A stretch of 64,000 bases of DNA from Rutidosis leptorrhynchoides (GCF_046630445.1 NC_092334.1:101813501-101877500); one strand, 5' to 3'; positions 1 through 13,287 are shown, counted from the stretch's first letter. Numbers and translations: made by a program. Notes: a model not told the origin generated them from the sequence alone.

Positions 1-76
1 TAATTTTAATCGTGTTTTGTTATGATGATTTGCAGGTACTTTTCAAAGGCGCATCAGTTGGTACTTTCAATCGGCT

Positions 77-978
77 ATGGCAGCTAATGCAAAGCAAGTA
101 AATAGTTCTGTCAATGTAGATGTGATGGCTAATGATTCGCAAAACGCCTTGCCGTCCAATTCGCAAACAAATGTCAATGCTACCACGAGCAAATCAGTTC
201 AAGAATCGCTCGTTAAAATGTCTAATGTTAACACCGCTAATAATGATTTGCAACTAGAGGTTGCTGCAGGAAAAATGGTTGCGCGCATAAATCTGCAACA
301 GAACCGCGATGAAACCATTACCGAGGGCAAGCGGTCAAGAGTTTTGGCTGGAAAAGCGAATCTGAAAACAGACAAAGTTGTTGGCACAGCTATTGAGTAA
401 GCTAAGAAAGACGCCAAGTATAGTCGCGAACCTCGCTTACCGCGTACTTACTTGTGGCCGTTGAATGATGTAGGGTCACAAGTTGATCGCTTAGTTGTGG
501 AACATCATGATAGTGATAGTGATAGTGATAATGCAGAGGAACGCCTTGTTTTAAACTCTGCTTATAACTCAAAGATTGCGAAAGCGCCAAGAGAAGAAAG
601 CGAATTTTTTGATGATTCGGATAGTGTGGAGGAATTTGTAAAAATTCCACATGTTAAGCGAAGGCGGCCACCAACACCCTTTCCTCGTCATGGGGATGAG
701 GGTGAAGCATCTGATGCTGTCCGCAGAGAAAATGCTCAACATTTTTTAGCGGATGGTTTTAAAAGCATTGCGCCAAAGTCAATGCAGCATAAATTTGAGC
801 AATCAAATTTTTTGCAAGATATGATTGCCAAATTTTGTGCGGAGAATACGGATACTCGCACAAAAAGGCAACTGAGATTACTACTGCTGCGGACAAGTTT
901 GTCCAACATATTTCTGATTATCCGATTGTTACACCACCTATTGTGCCGGCGACATTGGGAGTTTACTCAGGTTTAACT
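77..978 (+). pseudogene. gag: H0 gag, N-terminal part
   Basis: ATG at 77 opens a frame rich in Asn, Ser and Lys, with one in-frame TAA at 398-400. The same frame resumes through an acidic Ser-Asp stretch (about 505-530) to about 865. A one-base shift in the A-run near 865-870 moves the gag reading to the next frame, where it can be followed through 'AADKFVQHISDYP' to 'GVYSGLT' at 978. There element A begins. Joined to 13288 (skipping the duplicated target site), the reading continues into the conserved gag core. This part would form the N-terminus of the capsid precursor in virus-like particles. It has at least two lesions, so it is not functional. A splice-acceptor-like TTTGCAG ends at position 35, ahead of the ATG. 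Confidence 0.7.
974..978 (+). repeat. Target-site duplication of element A (left copy)
   Basis: TAACT directly precedes the TG of the left LTR. TAATT at 13283-13287 directly follows the CA of the right LTR. Four of five bases match, and the difference is C/T. Confidence 0.6.
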
Positions 979-1294
979 TGTGATGACCCGGAAATTTCCG
1001 ATCAAATTTAAATTTTCGATCAAATTTAAACTTTAATCTTTATATGTTTCCGACACGATAAGCAAAATCTGTAATGTTGAGTCTCTAAAATTTTGGAACT
1101 ATATTCATGTAATTAATTACCCTTGACTGTGCTCGACGATTCACGAACAATTGTGTGTAACTAATCATGTAAATATAAATATACATATTTAAATATAAAT
1201 GTATATAGTATATTTAAAATTAATAAAATACACTTTAATCAATTAGAATTAAAAATATAAAGTAGAATATAGATTTATTAAGTTACTATTAAAA

Positions 1295-1386
<92 letters not shown>

Positions 1387-1749
1387 CTATATATAAATAA
1401 TGGTATATATATGGTAATGTTTATAAAAATATAAATACCCAATATTCGATAAAAGATATTACATAATGTACATTACATCTAATTTAATTACAAGTTAAAT
1501 TATAGTTATTATATTAAGATCATTATTATTTCCTTTAAAATAAATGTTAATAATAATATCAGTATTATGAATGTTATTATAACATATAGATATGAAAATT
1601 TATATATAACTTGTTATATTAACATTATTACTAATATTATTATTATTATCAAGATGAACAATATTAAGTTTTGTATTACTATTACTACTTTCATTATTTA
1701 CATTAATCAGCATTATTATTAACCACTTCACTAAAATTATCATTATGGC

Positions 1750-1783
<34 letters not shown>

Positions 1784-3252
1784 TCTTATTATTATTTGTA
1801 TTTTTGATTATAATTAAAATATTTATAATTATTAATCATTAATTTATATTTATTAGTTTTATTTATATAAAATCGTATAATTAGAATTGGAAAACAAAAT
1901 CTGTCCAACATCACGATCACCCTTTTTACACTTTGTCCTCTATCTCAAATTTTGTTACAGAATCTAATTCCATCACAGAGTAACAAACAAAAACAGTTGA
2001 GGTCAATTGCACCTTTATCAAATTTCTTCTGACAAGATTGAATTATGTCGAGCCAATCAAACTATCAAACAAATGTTAAGTGAATTTCATTAACTGTAAT
2101 TAAATATGATACAAGAATTCAGAAACCAAAAACCATCTATCTATCTCATCTTCTTTTTTTTTTTTCTTCCTGTTCTTGATTAACAACATCAACACACTCC
2201 ATTCTATCTCACGGCCACCACTACTACCATTATCACCACCACCGTAAGTTTTTACCATGACATACCACTCACCATATAAACCGCCATTCCACCATGAGTT
2301 GATGAGTACCCTTAACCACCTTTGATCAATAAACATCGGCTATTCATGGTTACTTTTCGAACTTTGGCCACAAACACTACGCATCTCTTGTTCCTGTTCT
2401 TATATTCATTTACTATCATCAAAACTCACAAACCATTTATCAAAAACCAAATTGTTCGGCTACTATTGGAACCACATTCGCTAAATATATCACTACCACA
2501 AAACATCACCCGAACCATAACAAAATCATCACCCTTAAACACCTCAAACCACCATCGCCAACCCTGCTTGTTTTCTTGTTGTTCTAAAACTCAATCTTAA
2601 TCATCTTTGCTGCGATTCCAATGTAATTTTTCTGTTTCAGACCGACTGCAGCAACAGCTGCTGCTCTTTTCTACTTTCAAGTAATACGCAAAGATGAAAG
2701 GTGATGATGTTTAAATGATAATGATAAACGTATTAAATAATATAGAAGATTTACACATACCTTTCTCCTTTACAACTATGGCAGACAACCACCAAACCCA
2801 CTCAATTATTAAATTGCAACAACTATCATTTCTTTTGCTAGTGAGATTATGTTGATGATTATGATGGATGAATTACGAATGAGGATGATGAAGGATCGAG
2901 CTGTTTTCCATTTATCATGCTGTCGAACCCTACAATTCCCACACGTTTTCTTGATTAGGTATAGATATTTTATATTTAGTGTTAATATTATCTATATCTA
3001 TATACTAGTATTATTATGAGTTAAAAAAAATAAATAAATAAAATAAACACCGGAACCCTTTTTAGGGTTGTCTGCTTCTCATTGCTTCGTGATTTAACCA
3101 GGGCATCGAAACAAGTTTAAAGCTTGGGCCAATTGAATCTGATGTGGGCTGTTGTGAGATGCAGTTTTATGTTGGCCCAAATTCTAGTTGGGATGTTAAC
3201 AGATAGAAACAGATAATACAATTGGGTTGTGTTAATAAACCGAAAAACAAAG

Positions 3253-3478
<226 letters not shown>

Positions 3479-4369
3479 AACATTACTAATAGAAATATCA
3501 CTAAAAGGTGTATCATTATGATAGTTATTATTATTATTATTAAAATTTTCATATAAAGATTTCAAAACACATTACAAATTATTATATTTAATACGTTAAT
3601 ATTATTTAAATTTGCATATAATATTATTAATAACATGGATATAATTATTATGTAATAACTAAATATCTTCATAAAAGGTAAATTGTAATATATATATTAT
3701 GAAACATTGTTATAATATTAATTAGACATTATTATAAAGTTTTATAGATATAAATTAAAACATTATATAACTTACATGAACATTAAAATATAATACAGTA
3801 TCAATAACATAAACATAAATATATTATAATAAGTTATAGATAAAATTATTAAAATATTTTACCAAAGAAATTATATCTTTGTATTAATAATTGAATATTA
3901 TGATAACTTAATATTAATATATATAAAAACAAATATATTTAATATACATATATCACATATAAATTAAGGATGTAATAAATAAATAAAGTACATATTGGAA
4001 TTTAACATAAAACTTTTATAATTAATATTTAATTTATTATCATTGTAGGTTTATGATGTTACCTGATATATAATACTAATATAGGTTCGTGAATCCGAGG
4101 TCAACCCTGCATTGTTCAGTTGTTCAATATAGTCATATGTATTTTTACTACAAAATACATTAGGTGAGTTCATTTGATTCCCTTTTACTCTTTACATTTT
4201 TGGGACTGAGAATACATGCGCTACTTTTACAACTACTTTATTAAATGCTTTTGAAATACATTTTGAACTGCGAATACATGAAATGCTTTTATAAATGTTT
4301 GACGAGATATACACAAGCAAAACATTCCTCGAATGAATTATTATGCAGACAGAAGTTCTGCGGATTACT

Positions 4370-4462
4370 ATTGAATTATGTGGACATGATAATTGCCACC
4401 ATTGAATTATGTGGACATGATAATTGCCACCATTGAATTATGTGGACATGATAATTGCCACC
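4370..4462 (+). repeat. Triplicated 31-bp tandem repeat in A 5' LTR
   Basis: Three adjoining, apparently identical 31-bp units begin with ATTGAATTATGTGGACATG. The same triplet is at 12765-12857 in the 3' LTR. The related LTR of B has one degenerate unit (about 15660-15690 on the opposite strand), so the triplication arose in the A lineage before this insertion. Confidence 0.85.
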
Positions 4463-4889
4463 AGATGTTGTGAATGTTATATATCGAGAGAATGATTTTA
4501 TACACAGGTTATGTGTATGTTATTTTTGTGCACAAGATTTGTGTACGGTTACTATGATTTATGAAATTGGTTTCGTACACGAGAAAGTTGTACTGTATTT
4601 AAAAGATATAGCATGTACATTACAGGTGGGTATATGATTCGGGTCCATTTGTACCATGCAGCATTTAAATCTTGTGGTCTATCAAAATGATGAATTTTAT
4701 TGATTTATGATAAACTTATGAACTCACCAACCTTTTGGTTGACACTTAAAAGCATGTTTATTCTCAGGTACGAAAGAAACTTTCCGCTGTGCATTTGCTC
4801 ATTTTAAAGACATTATTTAGAGTCGATCATTGCAATGGAACCAGATGTTGGTGACTTCGTCCAGATGGATTAGGACGGGTCCTTTCAGT

Positions 4890-4901
4890 TGGTATCAGAG
4901 C
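4890..4901 (+). promoter_or_regulatory. A primer-binding site (initiator Met tRNA type)
   Basis: TGGTATCAGAGC lies two bases after the LTR end. It is the usual complement of the 3' end of plant initiator tRNA-Met and primes minus-strand cDNA synthesis. Confidence 0.9.
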
Positions 4902-4958
4902 GGTGGTCTTAGCGAACTATGTCTGCATTAGTGTGTCTAACTGATAAGTCATTAGGAT

Positions 4959-4988
4959 GCATTAGTGAGTCTGGACTTCGACCGTGTC
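4959..4988 (+). other. Shared leader motif (candidate packaging signal), A copy
   Basis: The motif begins GCATTAGTGAGTCTGGACTT and continues into CGACCGTGTC. Close copies lie about 60-90 nt after the primer site in C (42011-42037), E (28910-28936, - strand) and, shorter, D (21403-21430). A packaging or dimerisation role is inference from position and conservation. Confidence 0.55.
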
Positions 4989-5320
4989 TGCATGTCAAAA
5001 GTTTTGCTTATCATTTTGTGTCAAAAATTACCTGCTTATCATTCTTAGAGAATCACTTGCTTATCATTCTTAGTCTAGACACGTTTTACTGCATTGACTG
5101 CATGAATAGTGTATAGACAAAAATTCATATCTTAGCGTATCTGCTACTTCATATCTTAGCGTATCTGTTACTGTAACTTTGTCTGACAACTCCCGTAGAT
5201 TCCTCCGTAACTTATGGGATTTTAGTATTATATATGCATATGTAAATTATGTATTGCAGGGTACTAATCTACATCCTATAATCTATTTCTTATCGAAAAT
5301 CCTTCATCTGATCGTACGAG

Positions 5321-5900
5321 ATGAATCCTGCAACCAGTTCGAGTCCCTCAGATTCCGATAGCTATTTCGATAGTTATTCCGACAGCTATTCCGACATAGA
5401 TGTTCACCTAAACTCCGAAAACAGCGTCATCGGCATGAATCAACCAATCAGCCATTATCAATTCATTTGATGGGTTCGTAGTCGACTTAATTAATGGAAA
5501 CGCGCAGAAGGCAATCCCTTCCACCAACCGAATTCACCTCACAATGAACCTGAAGCATTTACCGGCGAACCTGTTCGAGACACCATTTTCAGTCTCATTT
5601 CCAGGGTAACTCGACAAGATTATATTCTATCCACAATTCTGAACCTTATTCATCCGCTCGTTCCGATCGACAATCATCCTGGAGTAATAAATCAACGAAC
5701 TTCGCGCTCGAATAATCAATTCGGAGAATATGGTGCAAAATGTACCAGCTTCAGCAACATCACTGGCACCAACAGTACCATCAATAACAGCACCATTACC
5801 ATCAACAATCCATGCTTCAATATCATCATCTGTACTTTGAGTATGATCTTCGTTCTACGTATTGTTCTACCTCATTTATCTTCATTCGACATGGCGAATA
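5321..5900 (+). pseudogene. A pre-gag ORF remnant (acidic, Ser/Asp-rich)
   Basis: ATG at 5321 opens 49 codons (stop TGA at 5468-5470) rich in Ser, Asp and Tyr ('DSYFDSYSDSYSDID'). Beyond the stop, frame-broken sequence still reads 'TGEPVRDTIFSLISRV' and 'NHPGV', matching the pre-gag ORF of E at 28361-28640 (- strand). In E and D this ORF ends in a heptad-type coiled coil; here that part is frameshifted and lost. It occupies the same place, between primer site and gag position, as the ORFs at 21704 (D) and 42146 (C). A splice-acceptor-like ATTGCAG ends at 5259. Function is unknown. Confidence 0.6.
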
Positions 5901-6081
5901 TGTAATCTCTAAAGTTTTAGAGATTATTTATTCTAGTTCCAATCGAAAAGCAAATGAGTTTAATATCATATTAACTCATTAAATCCATGAATACATCTGA
6001 AGAAAATATATATGTATATATCTTTTCATAAAGATTGTAATTAAAAATTCTCTTGTTCAAACTGTTAATGGTGAAAATATT

Positions 6082-6096
6082 TTAACGGGTAGGCAA
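6082..6096 (+). promoter_or_regulatory. A internal polypurine-like tract
   Basis: TTAACGGGTAGG here matches the sequence directly before the 3' LTR of the same element (9319-9332). E and C have equivalent internal copies after their pre-gag ORFs. A second plus-strand priming site is possible but not shown. Confidence 0.45.
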
Positions 6097-6418
6097 TACC
6101 CGAGGAATATTTAAATTTCACATTAATAAGTTACATTGTATGTTCTTCGAATGTGTTTCAACAGTCATATACTATCCTACTTACATCCACCGATATACGT
6201 ATCCGTTCACCGAAGAATAACTATTTTCATTCAAATTCAATTTCATATTAGGATTTTGACATATCAGAATCCAACAAGTGGCATAATGAAGAAAAAATGG
6301 ACACAATAAAAATTGATTAGAAACAGACTAATTAACAATATGAAATTTTGTTAAGAATCCACGCTAACAAAATCCTAGCTAACTGTTCCTAGCTAACTAT
6401 TAATTCCGTATTACATTT

Positions 6419-6560
6419 TATTTATCGCAATTTAATTATCGCAATTTATTTTATCGCAATTTAATTCTCGCAATTTTATTTATTGTTATTTAATTTCTGT
6501 TATTTACTTTACGCACTTTATTTATCGTTATTTAATTTCTGTTATTTATTTTACGCACTT
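6419..6560 (+). repeat. AT-rich tandem repeats with TATCGCA and TACGCACTTT units
   Basis: About four copies of a unit like ATCGCAATTTAATT are followed by two copies of a unit of about 45 bp ending TTTACGCACTTT. The LTR of the unrelated Athila-type element G has very similar repeats in the same sense relative to its own orientation (opposite strand, about 55555-55720). Confidence 0.6.
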
Positions 6561-8723
6561 TAAATATTGGGACACGTATACAAGGTTTTGACATATCATA
6601 TCGACGCATCTATATATATTATTTGGAATCACCATAGACACTCTATATGCAGTAATGATCGAGTTCTCTATACAGGGTTGAGGTTGATTCTACAATAATA
6701 TATATAGTTTGAGTTGTGATCGAGTCTGAGACGTATACGGGTCACGACACGTATTAATTAATTCGAATATTATATATTAAACTATATATATGAATTATTG
6801 GACTGTCAACTGTGGACTATCGACTGTGGACTAATAACATTAGACAATTAAAATGAATTAAAATATTGATTATAATATATGAAACTAAACAATTCTTCAA
6901 GTTTGCCACTTGATTTCATCTTAAACGCCATTTGTATCTTGACAATTCTAATTTACGTTCAAACCTTTCATGATTCTTGAAAACACCTCAGTCGAGAGGA
7001 TGAACCAACTGCACTTCATTTACTGAAGAAAAGATTGATGCATATAGTTATGCACCTGAAAACACTCAGAACCTGTGTAAATGTTTAACACGTGTATGTT
7101 TTAGCTCCTTTGGCATTGTTATTACCGAAAATAACATTGCAACTTTTTTTTTTCAAATTAGCCAATTTTATCACAGCTTCAACAAATCAACGTCAACTTC
7201 CATTCGAAATAGCCTTATTATAACCTCGATATATAAGTTTGCCTGTCGTCATCGTTACCGGAGAACCGTTTATATTTCACCACATTAGCAGTAAAATTAC
7301 CAGCAACTTCAATGAATTTGGACTTTCCAAAAAAAATCATTATATTCATTGAAACCCCATCTTATATTCATCTATACCATGTAACAATAATTGCCATACC
7401 AATTACCGGGAATCAGCAATCTGTATTTCGAATCTCATAGCATTTTTACATCAATAGTTATATGTATACATATAACAATTATCTCCTAGAATTACGATCT
7501 TCAATTCTGAAATTTTGAAAAGGCACCCAGTTTACGAATCGATACTCTGAATGTTGAAAAAGCTGAATAAAGCAGCAGAAACTGTAGGCAATCGTAAATG
7601 ACCTTAGTCGTTGAAAGTTGATGATAAAGAATAATATGTTGGAAAAGCTCAGAAACGTTGGAACTGGAAAACGGATAGAGTTAACCATGAAGGAGACCAA
7701 GGATAAATATAAGAACCATACCTTATATTCAAAGAATCCAGATAATTCTGGATCCGTTGAAATCTTTATAGAATATCTTGCTCCGAAGTCATGTTAAAAT
7801 CTTGCGAAAAATCTTTCTTCGTCAACCATCGAACTTAGAAATTCCAAAATATCATCATCAATATCTTCGATATTTCTGAGGATATTTTCATAAATATTCT
7901 CGTCCAAAATTATATATCTCTTTGTGCTTTCTGTGTATCATTATATTGGAAATATTCAATAGAAAATTTAGTGCCGAAAAGCAGATTATGCGAAACTATG
8001 AAGAAAGCCGTGGACAAATCACAAAGAATAAGTTTGACTTCAAAGAATCCAATGATTCAATGTCTGCTAAAGTCTTTAGTGAATATCTTGCTCCTTACTC
8101 TAAACCCTTGCAGACAATAGTTTCTATCATCCTCTGATCTTAGATATTCTGAGATATTATCGTATCTTTCATTATAAATATCCTCCATATTTCTGGAGAT
8201 ATTTTTATAACTATTCTTATCTGAAATCATTAATCACTTCATGCTATCAGTATTACATCATATAGAAACTGTTAGTTTCTATATTCTGTAAAATTTCGAG
8301 CTTAAAATATGAATGTTATTGAAGTAATGTTGCGAATTGATGCATGAGTTAGTATAATATAATGACACTTGATCAACGTGATTATAGTACAGTAATTCAT
8401 GCTGAGTTTCTAATGGAACGTGATGATTCACAGTACCATCATCATGTGCCATTTATACGACTCTTACATTCTATTTAATCTCTAAACATATCAAGAAAAT
8501 ATTACCCTTGATAGCTCTATCATTCCGGATATTCTGGTAATTTGACAAATCAAGATCGTGCCATTACGATTTCCTTCTTAGAACATTAACTATGTTCATT
8601 CCGAATTTCATATTCTACAAATTCTGGACCATTATTCGCTTGATTTGAAGTCGGGAAGAAGAGACAAAGGAATGGGACTCCTAAATATAAAAGAAAATAT
8701 AAAGCTTGACAACAACACATAAA

Positions 8724-8897
8724 TTACAAACCGTGCATATCAAAACGTATTGCCACGTAAAGGCACGGGAGAATTAAAATTACTATAACCCCAAGGTAAT
8801 AGTAAAAATAAATAAAATCCTCCGGTGATAAATGAAAAAGAAGAATGACAGATGTGAAGGTTAGAAGTATATCAAGGATCAAAATGGGATGGAACAT
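8724..8897 (-). CDS. Antisense small membrane-peptide ORF (57 aa) in A
   Basis: On the strand opposite to A, ATG at 8897 opens 57 codons to TAA at 8724. Residues 4-23 and about 34-49 are strongly hydrophobic (Ile, Leu, Val, Phe), divided by a short 'HLSPED' turn, so two membrane segments are plausible. The reading frame is open further upstream (to 9062), but this ATG is preferred because a TATA box lies about 75 nt before it and because E keeps the same ATG at 25621. E encodes a near-parallel peptide with one frameshift. By-eye codon comparison gives 16 third-position, 8 first-position and 4 second-position differences, a pattern expected of past coding constraint. The surrounding noncoding DNA is also conserved, so this is suggestive only. 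I recognise no family; function unknown. Confidence 0.4.
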   Translation of the reverse strand: MFHPILILDILLTFTSVILLFHLSPEDFIYFYYYLGVIVILILPCLYVAIRFDMHGL

Positions 8898-8970
8898 ATT
8901 GATGAATGTTTTAAAGTATGAATTGAGGATAGAAGGTGTGAGATATGGAGATAAGGAAACGAATGGGGTG

Positions 8971-8978
8971 AATTTATA
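8971..8978 (-). promoter_or_regulatory. Antisense TATA box in A
   Basis: TATAAATT read on the - strand, in the context TTTCACTATAAATTCACCCC, lies about 75 nt upstream of the 57-codon ORF. E has the same context at 25550-25557, about 71 nt upstream of its homologous ORF. This is normal plant promoter spacing, but transcription is not shown. Confidence 0.45.
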
Positions 8979-9296
8979 GTGAAATATCCGACAGAGCAAT
9001 CGAAATAGATTATTGCATTTAATCAAAGAAGATCCTGATTTTCTAAAGTGCCGAAGAACCAAATCTTATTACAAAGATTTTCTTTAAATCCCTTGAATTC
9101 CGGAATTCAACCATGACTAATCAAAAGTTATGATAAAACTGGTCTTTCTCATTTCACTATTCAGTGATAGCTTCATTCGTACTCTTCGAGTAATCAAATT
9201 GTTTTATCTATATTAATTAAAATGATAAAACTCTATTTATCAACCCATATTCGTCATGAAAACATTTTTTTATTGTTAGCCATGACGACCTCACTC

Positions 9297-9332
9297 AAAT
9301 TTCGGGACGAAATTTCTTTAACGGGTAGGTAC
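9297..9332 (+). promoter_or_regulatory. A polypurine tract region with inverted repeat
   Basis: AAATTTCGGGACGAAATTT (9297-9315) is a perfect 8-bp inverted repeat around GGA. TTTAACGGGTAGGTAC follows directly before the 3' LTR. The tract would prime plus-strand cDNA. The inverted repeat recurs at the same place in C, E and, imperfectly, D. Confidence 0.7.
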
Positions 9333-9648
9333 TGTGATGACCCGGAAATTTCCGATCAAATTTAAATTTCCGATCAAATTTAAACTTTAATCTTTATATG
9401 TTTCCGACACGATAAGCAAAATCTGTAATGTTGAGTCTCTAAAATTTTGGAACTATATTCATGTAATTAATTACCCTTGACCGTGCTCGACGATTCACGA
9501 ACAATTGTGTGTAACTAATCATGTAAATATAAATATACATATTTAAATATAAATGTATATAGTATATTTGAAATTAATAAAATACACTTTAATCAATTAG
9601 AATTAAAAATATAAAGTAGAATATAGATTTATTAAGTTACTATTAAAA

Positions 9649-9714
<66 letters not shown>

Positions 9715-10080
9715 CTATATATAAATAATGGTGTATATATGGTAATGTTTATAAAAATATAAATACCCAATATTCGATAAAAGATATTACATAATGTACA
9801 TTACATCTAATTTAATTACAAGTTAAATTATAGTTATTATATTAAGATCATTATTATTTCCTTTAAAATAAATGTTAATAATAATATCAGTATTATGAAT
9901 GTTATTATAACATATAGATATGAAAATTTATATATAACTTGTTATATTAACATTATTACTAATATTATTATTATTATTATCAAGATGAACAATATTAAGT
10001 TTTGTATTACTATTACTACTTTCATTATTTACATTAATCAGCATTATTATTAACCACTTCACTAAAATTATCATTATGGC

Positions 10081-10192
<112 letters not shown>

Positions 10193-11666
10193 TCTTATTA
10201 TTATTTGTATTTTTTATTATAATTAAAATATTTATAATTATTAATCATTAATTTATATTCATTAGTTTTATTTATATAAAATCGTATAATTAGAATTGGA
10301 AAACAAAATCTGTTCAACATCACGATCACCCTTTTTACACTTTGTCCTCTATCTCAAATTTTGTTACAGAATCTAATTCCATCACAGAGTAACAAACAAA
10401 AACAGTTGAGGTCAATTGCACCTTTATCAAATTTCTTCTGACAAGATTGAATTATGTCGAGCCAATCAAACTATCAAACAAATGTTAAGTGAATTTCATT
10501 AACTGTAATTAAATATGATACAAGAATTCAGAAACCAAAAACCATCTATCTATCTCATCTTCTTTTTTTTTTTTCTTTTTTTCCTGTTCTTGATTAACAA
10601 TATCAACACACTCCATTCTATCTCACGGCCACCACTACTACCATTATCACCACCACCGTAAGTTTTTACCATGACATACCACTCACCATATAAACTGCCA
10701 TTCCACCATGAGTTGATGAGTACCCTTAACCACCTTTGATCAATAAACATCGGCTATTCATGGTTACTTTTCGAACTTTGGCCACAAACACAACGCATCT
10801 CTTGTTCCTGTTCTTATATTCATTTATTATCATCAAAACCCACAAACCATTTATCAAAAACCAAATTGTTCGGCTACTATTGGAACCACCTTCGCTAAAT
10901 ATATCACTACCACAAAACATCACCCGAACCATAACAAAATCATCACCCTTAAACACCTCAAACCACCATCGCCAACCCTGCTTGTTTTCTTGTTGTTCTA
11001 AAACTCAATCTTAATCATCTTTGCTGCGATTCCAATGTAATGTTTCTGTTTCAGACCGACTGCAGCAACAACTGCTGCTCTTTTCTACTTTCAAGTAATA
11101 CGTAAAGATGAAAGGTGATGATGTTTAAATGATAATGATAAATGTATTAAATAATATAGAAGATTTACACATACCTTTCTCCTTTACAACTATGGCAGAC
11201 AACCACCAAACCCACTCAATTATTAAATTGCAACAACTATCATTTCTTTTGCTAGTGGGATTATGTTGATGATTATGATGGATGAATTACGAATGAGGAT
11301 GATGAAGGATCGAGCTGTTTTCCATTTATCATGCTGTCGAACCCTACAATCCCCACACGTTTTCTTGATTAGGTATAGATATTTTATATTTAGTGTTAAT
11401 ATTATCTATATCTATATACTAGTATTATTATGAGTTAAAAAAAATAAATAAATAAAATAAACACCGGAACCCTTTTTAGGGTTGTCTGCTTCTCATTGCT
11501 TCGTGATTTAACCAGGGCATCGAAACAAGTTTAAAGCTTGGGCCAAATGAATCTGATGTGGGCTGTTGTGAGATGCAGTTTTATGTTGGCCCAAATTCTA
11601 GTTGGGATGTTAACAGATAGAAACAGATAATACAATTGGGTCGTGTTAATAAACCGAAAAACAAAG

Positions 11667-11873
<207 letters not shown>

Positions 11874-12764
11874 AACATTACTAATAGAAATATCACTAAA
11901 AGGTGTATCATTATGATAGTTATTATTATTATTATTAAAATTTTCATATAAAGATTTCAAAACACATTACAAATTATTATATTTAATACGTTAATATTAT
12001 TTAAATTTGCATATAATATTATTAATAACATGGATATAATTATTATGTAATAACTAAATATCTTCATAAAAGGTATATTGTAATATATATATTATGAAAC
12101 ATTGTTATAATATTAATTAGACATTATTATAAAGTTTTATAGATATAAATTAAAACATTATATAACTTACATGAACATTAAAATATAATACAATATCAAT
12201 AACATAATCATAAATATATTATAATAAGTTATAGATAAAATTATTAAAATATTTTACCAAAGAAATTATATCTTTTTATTAATAATTGAATATTATGATA
12301 ACTTAATATTAATGTATATAAAAACAAATATATTTAATATACATATATCACATATAAATTAAGGATGTAATAAATAAATAAAGTACATATTGGAATTTAA
12401 CATAAAACTTTTATAATTAATATTTAATTTATTATCATTGTACGTTTATGATGTTACCTGATATATAATACTAATACAGGTTCGTGAATCCGAGGTCAAC
12501 CCTGCATTGTTCAGTTGTTCAATATAGTCATATGTATTTTTACTACAAAATACATTATGTGAGTTCATTTGATTCCCTTTTACTCTTTACATTTTTGGGA
12601 CTGAAAATACATGCGCTACTTTTACAACTGCTTTATTAAATGCTTTTGAAATACATTTTGAACTACGAATACATGAAATGCTTTTATAAATGTTTGACGA
12701 GATAGACACAAGCAAAACATTCCTCGAATGAATTATTATGCAGACAGAAGTTCTGCGGATTACT

Positions 12765-12857
12765 ATTGAATTATGTGGACATGATAATTGCCACCATTGA
12801 ATTATGTGGACATGATAATTGCCACCATTGAATTATGTGGACATGATAATTGCCACC
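12765..12857 (+). repeat. Triplicated 31-bp tandem repeat in A 3' LTR
   Basis: Same three units as at 4370-4462. Confidence 0.85.
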
Positions 12858-13287
12858 AGATGTTGTGAATGTTATATATCGAGAGAATGATTTTATACAC
12901 AGGTTATGTGTATGTTATTTTTGTGCACAAGATTTGTGTAAGCTTACTATGATTTATGAAATTGGTTTCGTACACGAGAAAGTTGTACTGTATTTAAAAG
13001 ATATAGCATGTACATTACAGGTGGGTATAGGATTCGCGCCCATTTGTACCATGCAGCATTTAAATCTTGTGGTCTATCAAAATGATGAATTTTATTGATT
13101 TATGATAAACTTATGAACTCACCAACCTTTTGGTTGACACTTGAAAGCATGTTTATTCTCAGGTACGAAAGAAACTTTCCGCTGTGCATTTGCTCATTTT
13201 AAAGACATTATTTGGAGTCGATCATCGCAATGGAATCAGATGTTGGTGACTTCGTCCAGATGGATTAGGACGGGTCCTTTCATAATT

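Larger units (their letters stand above)
5900..9296 (+). other. A interior without sense-strand genes
   Basis: No gag, RT or integrase motif is readable on either strand. It holds the internal tract at 6082, the tandem repeats at 6419-6560, a segment at about 6570-6740 also present in the C LTR (about 40690-40880) and E interior (about 27300-27500), and an antisense unit (TATA at 8971-8978, ORF at 8724-8897). Most of the interior aligns in order with the interior of E. Confidence 0.6.

Noticed and set aside
2100..2600. 78- and 92-codon frames in the A LTR (repeated near 10550-11014)
   Set aside because: They occur in both LTRs because the LTRs are copies. I see no domain, and the two strands overlap.
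4370..4462. CRISPR-like repeat
   Set aside because: Three directly adjoining units with no spacers, inside a plant LTR.
5900..9296. Hidden gag-pol in the A interior
   Set aside because: I looked on both strands for zinc knuckles, DSG/DTG, FIDD/YVDD and integrase motifs and found none.
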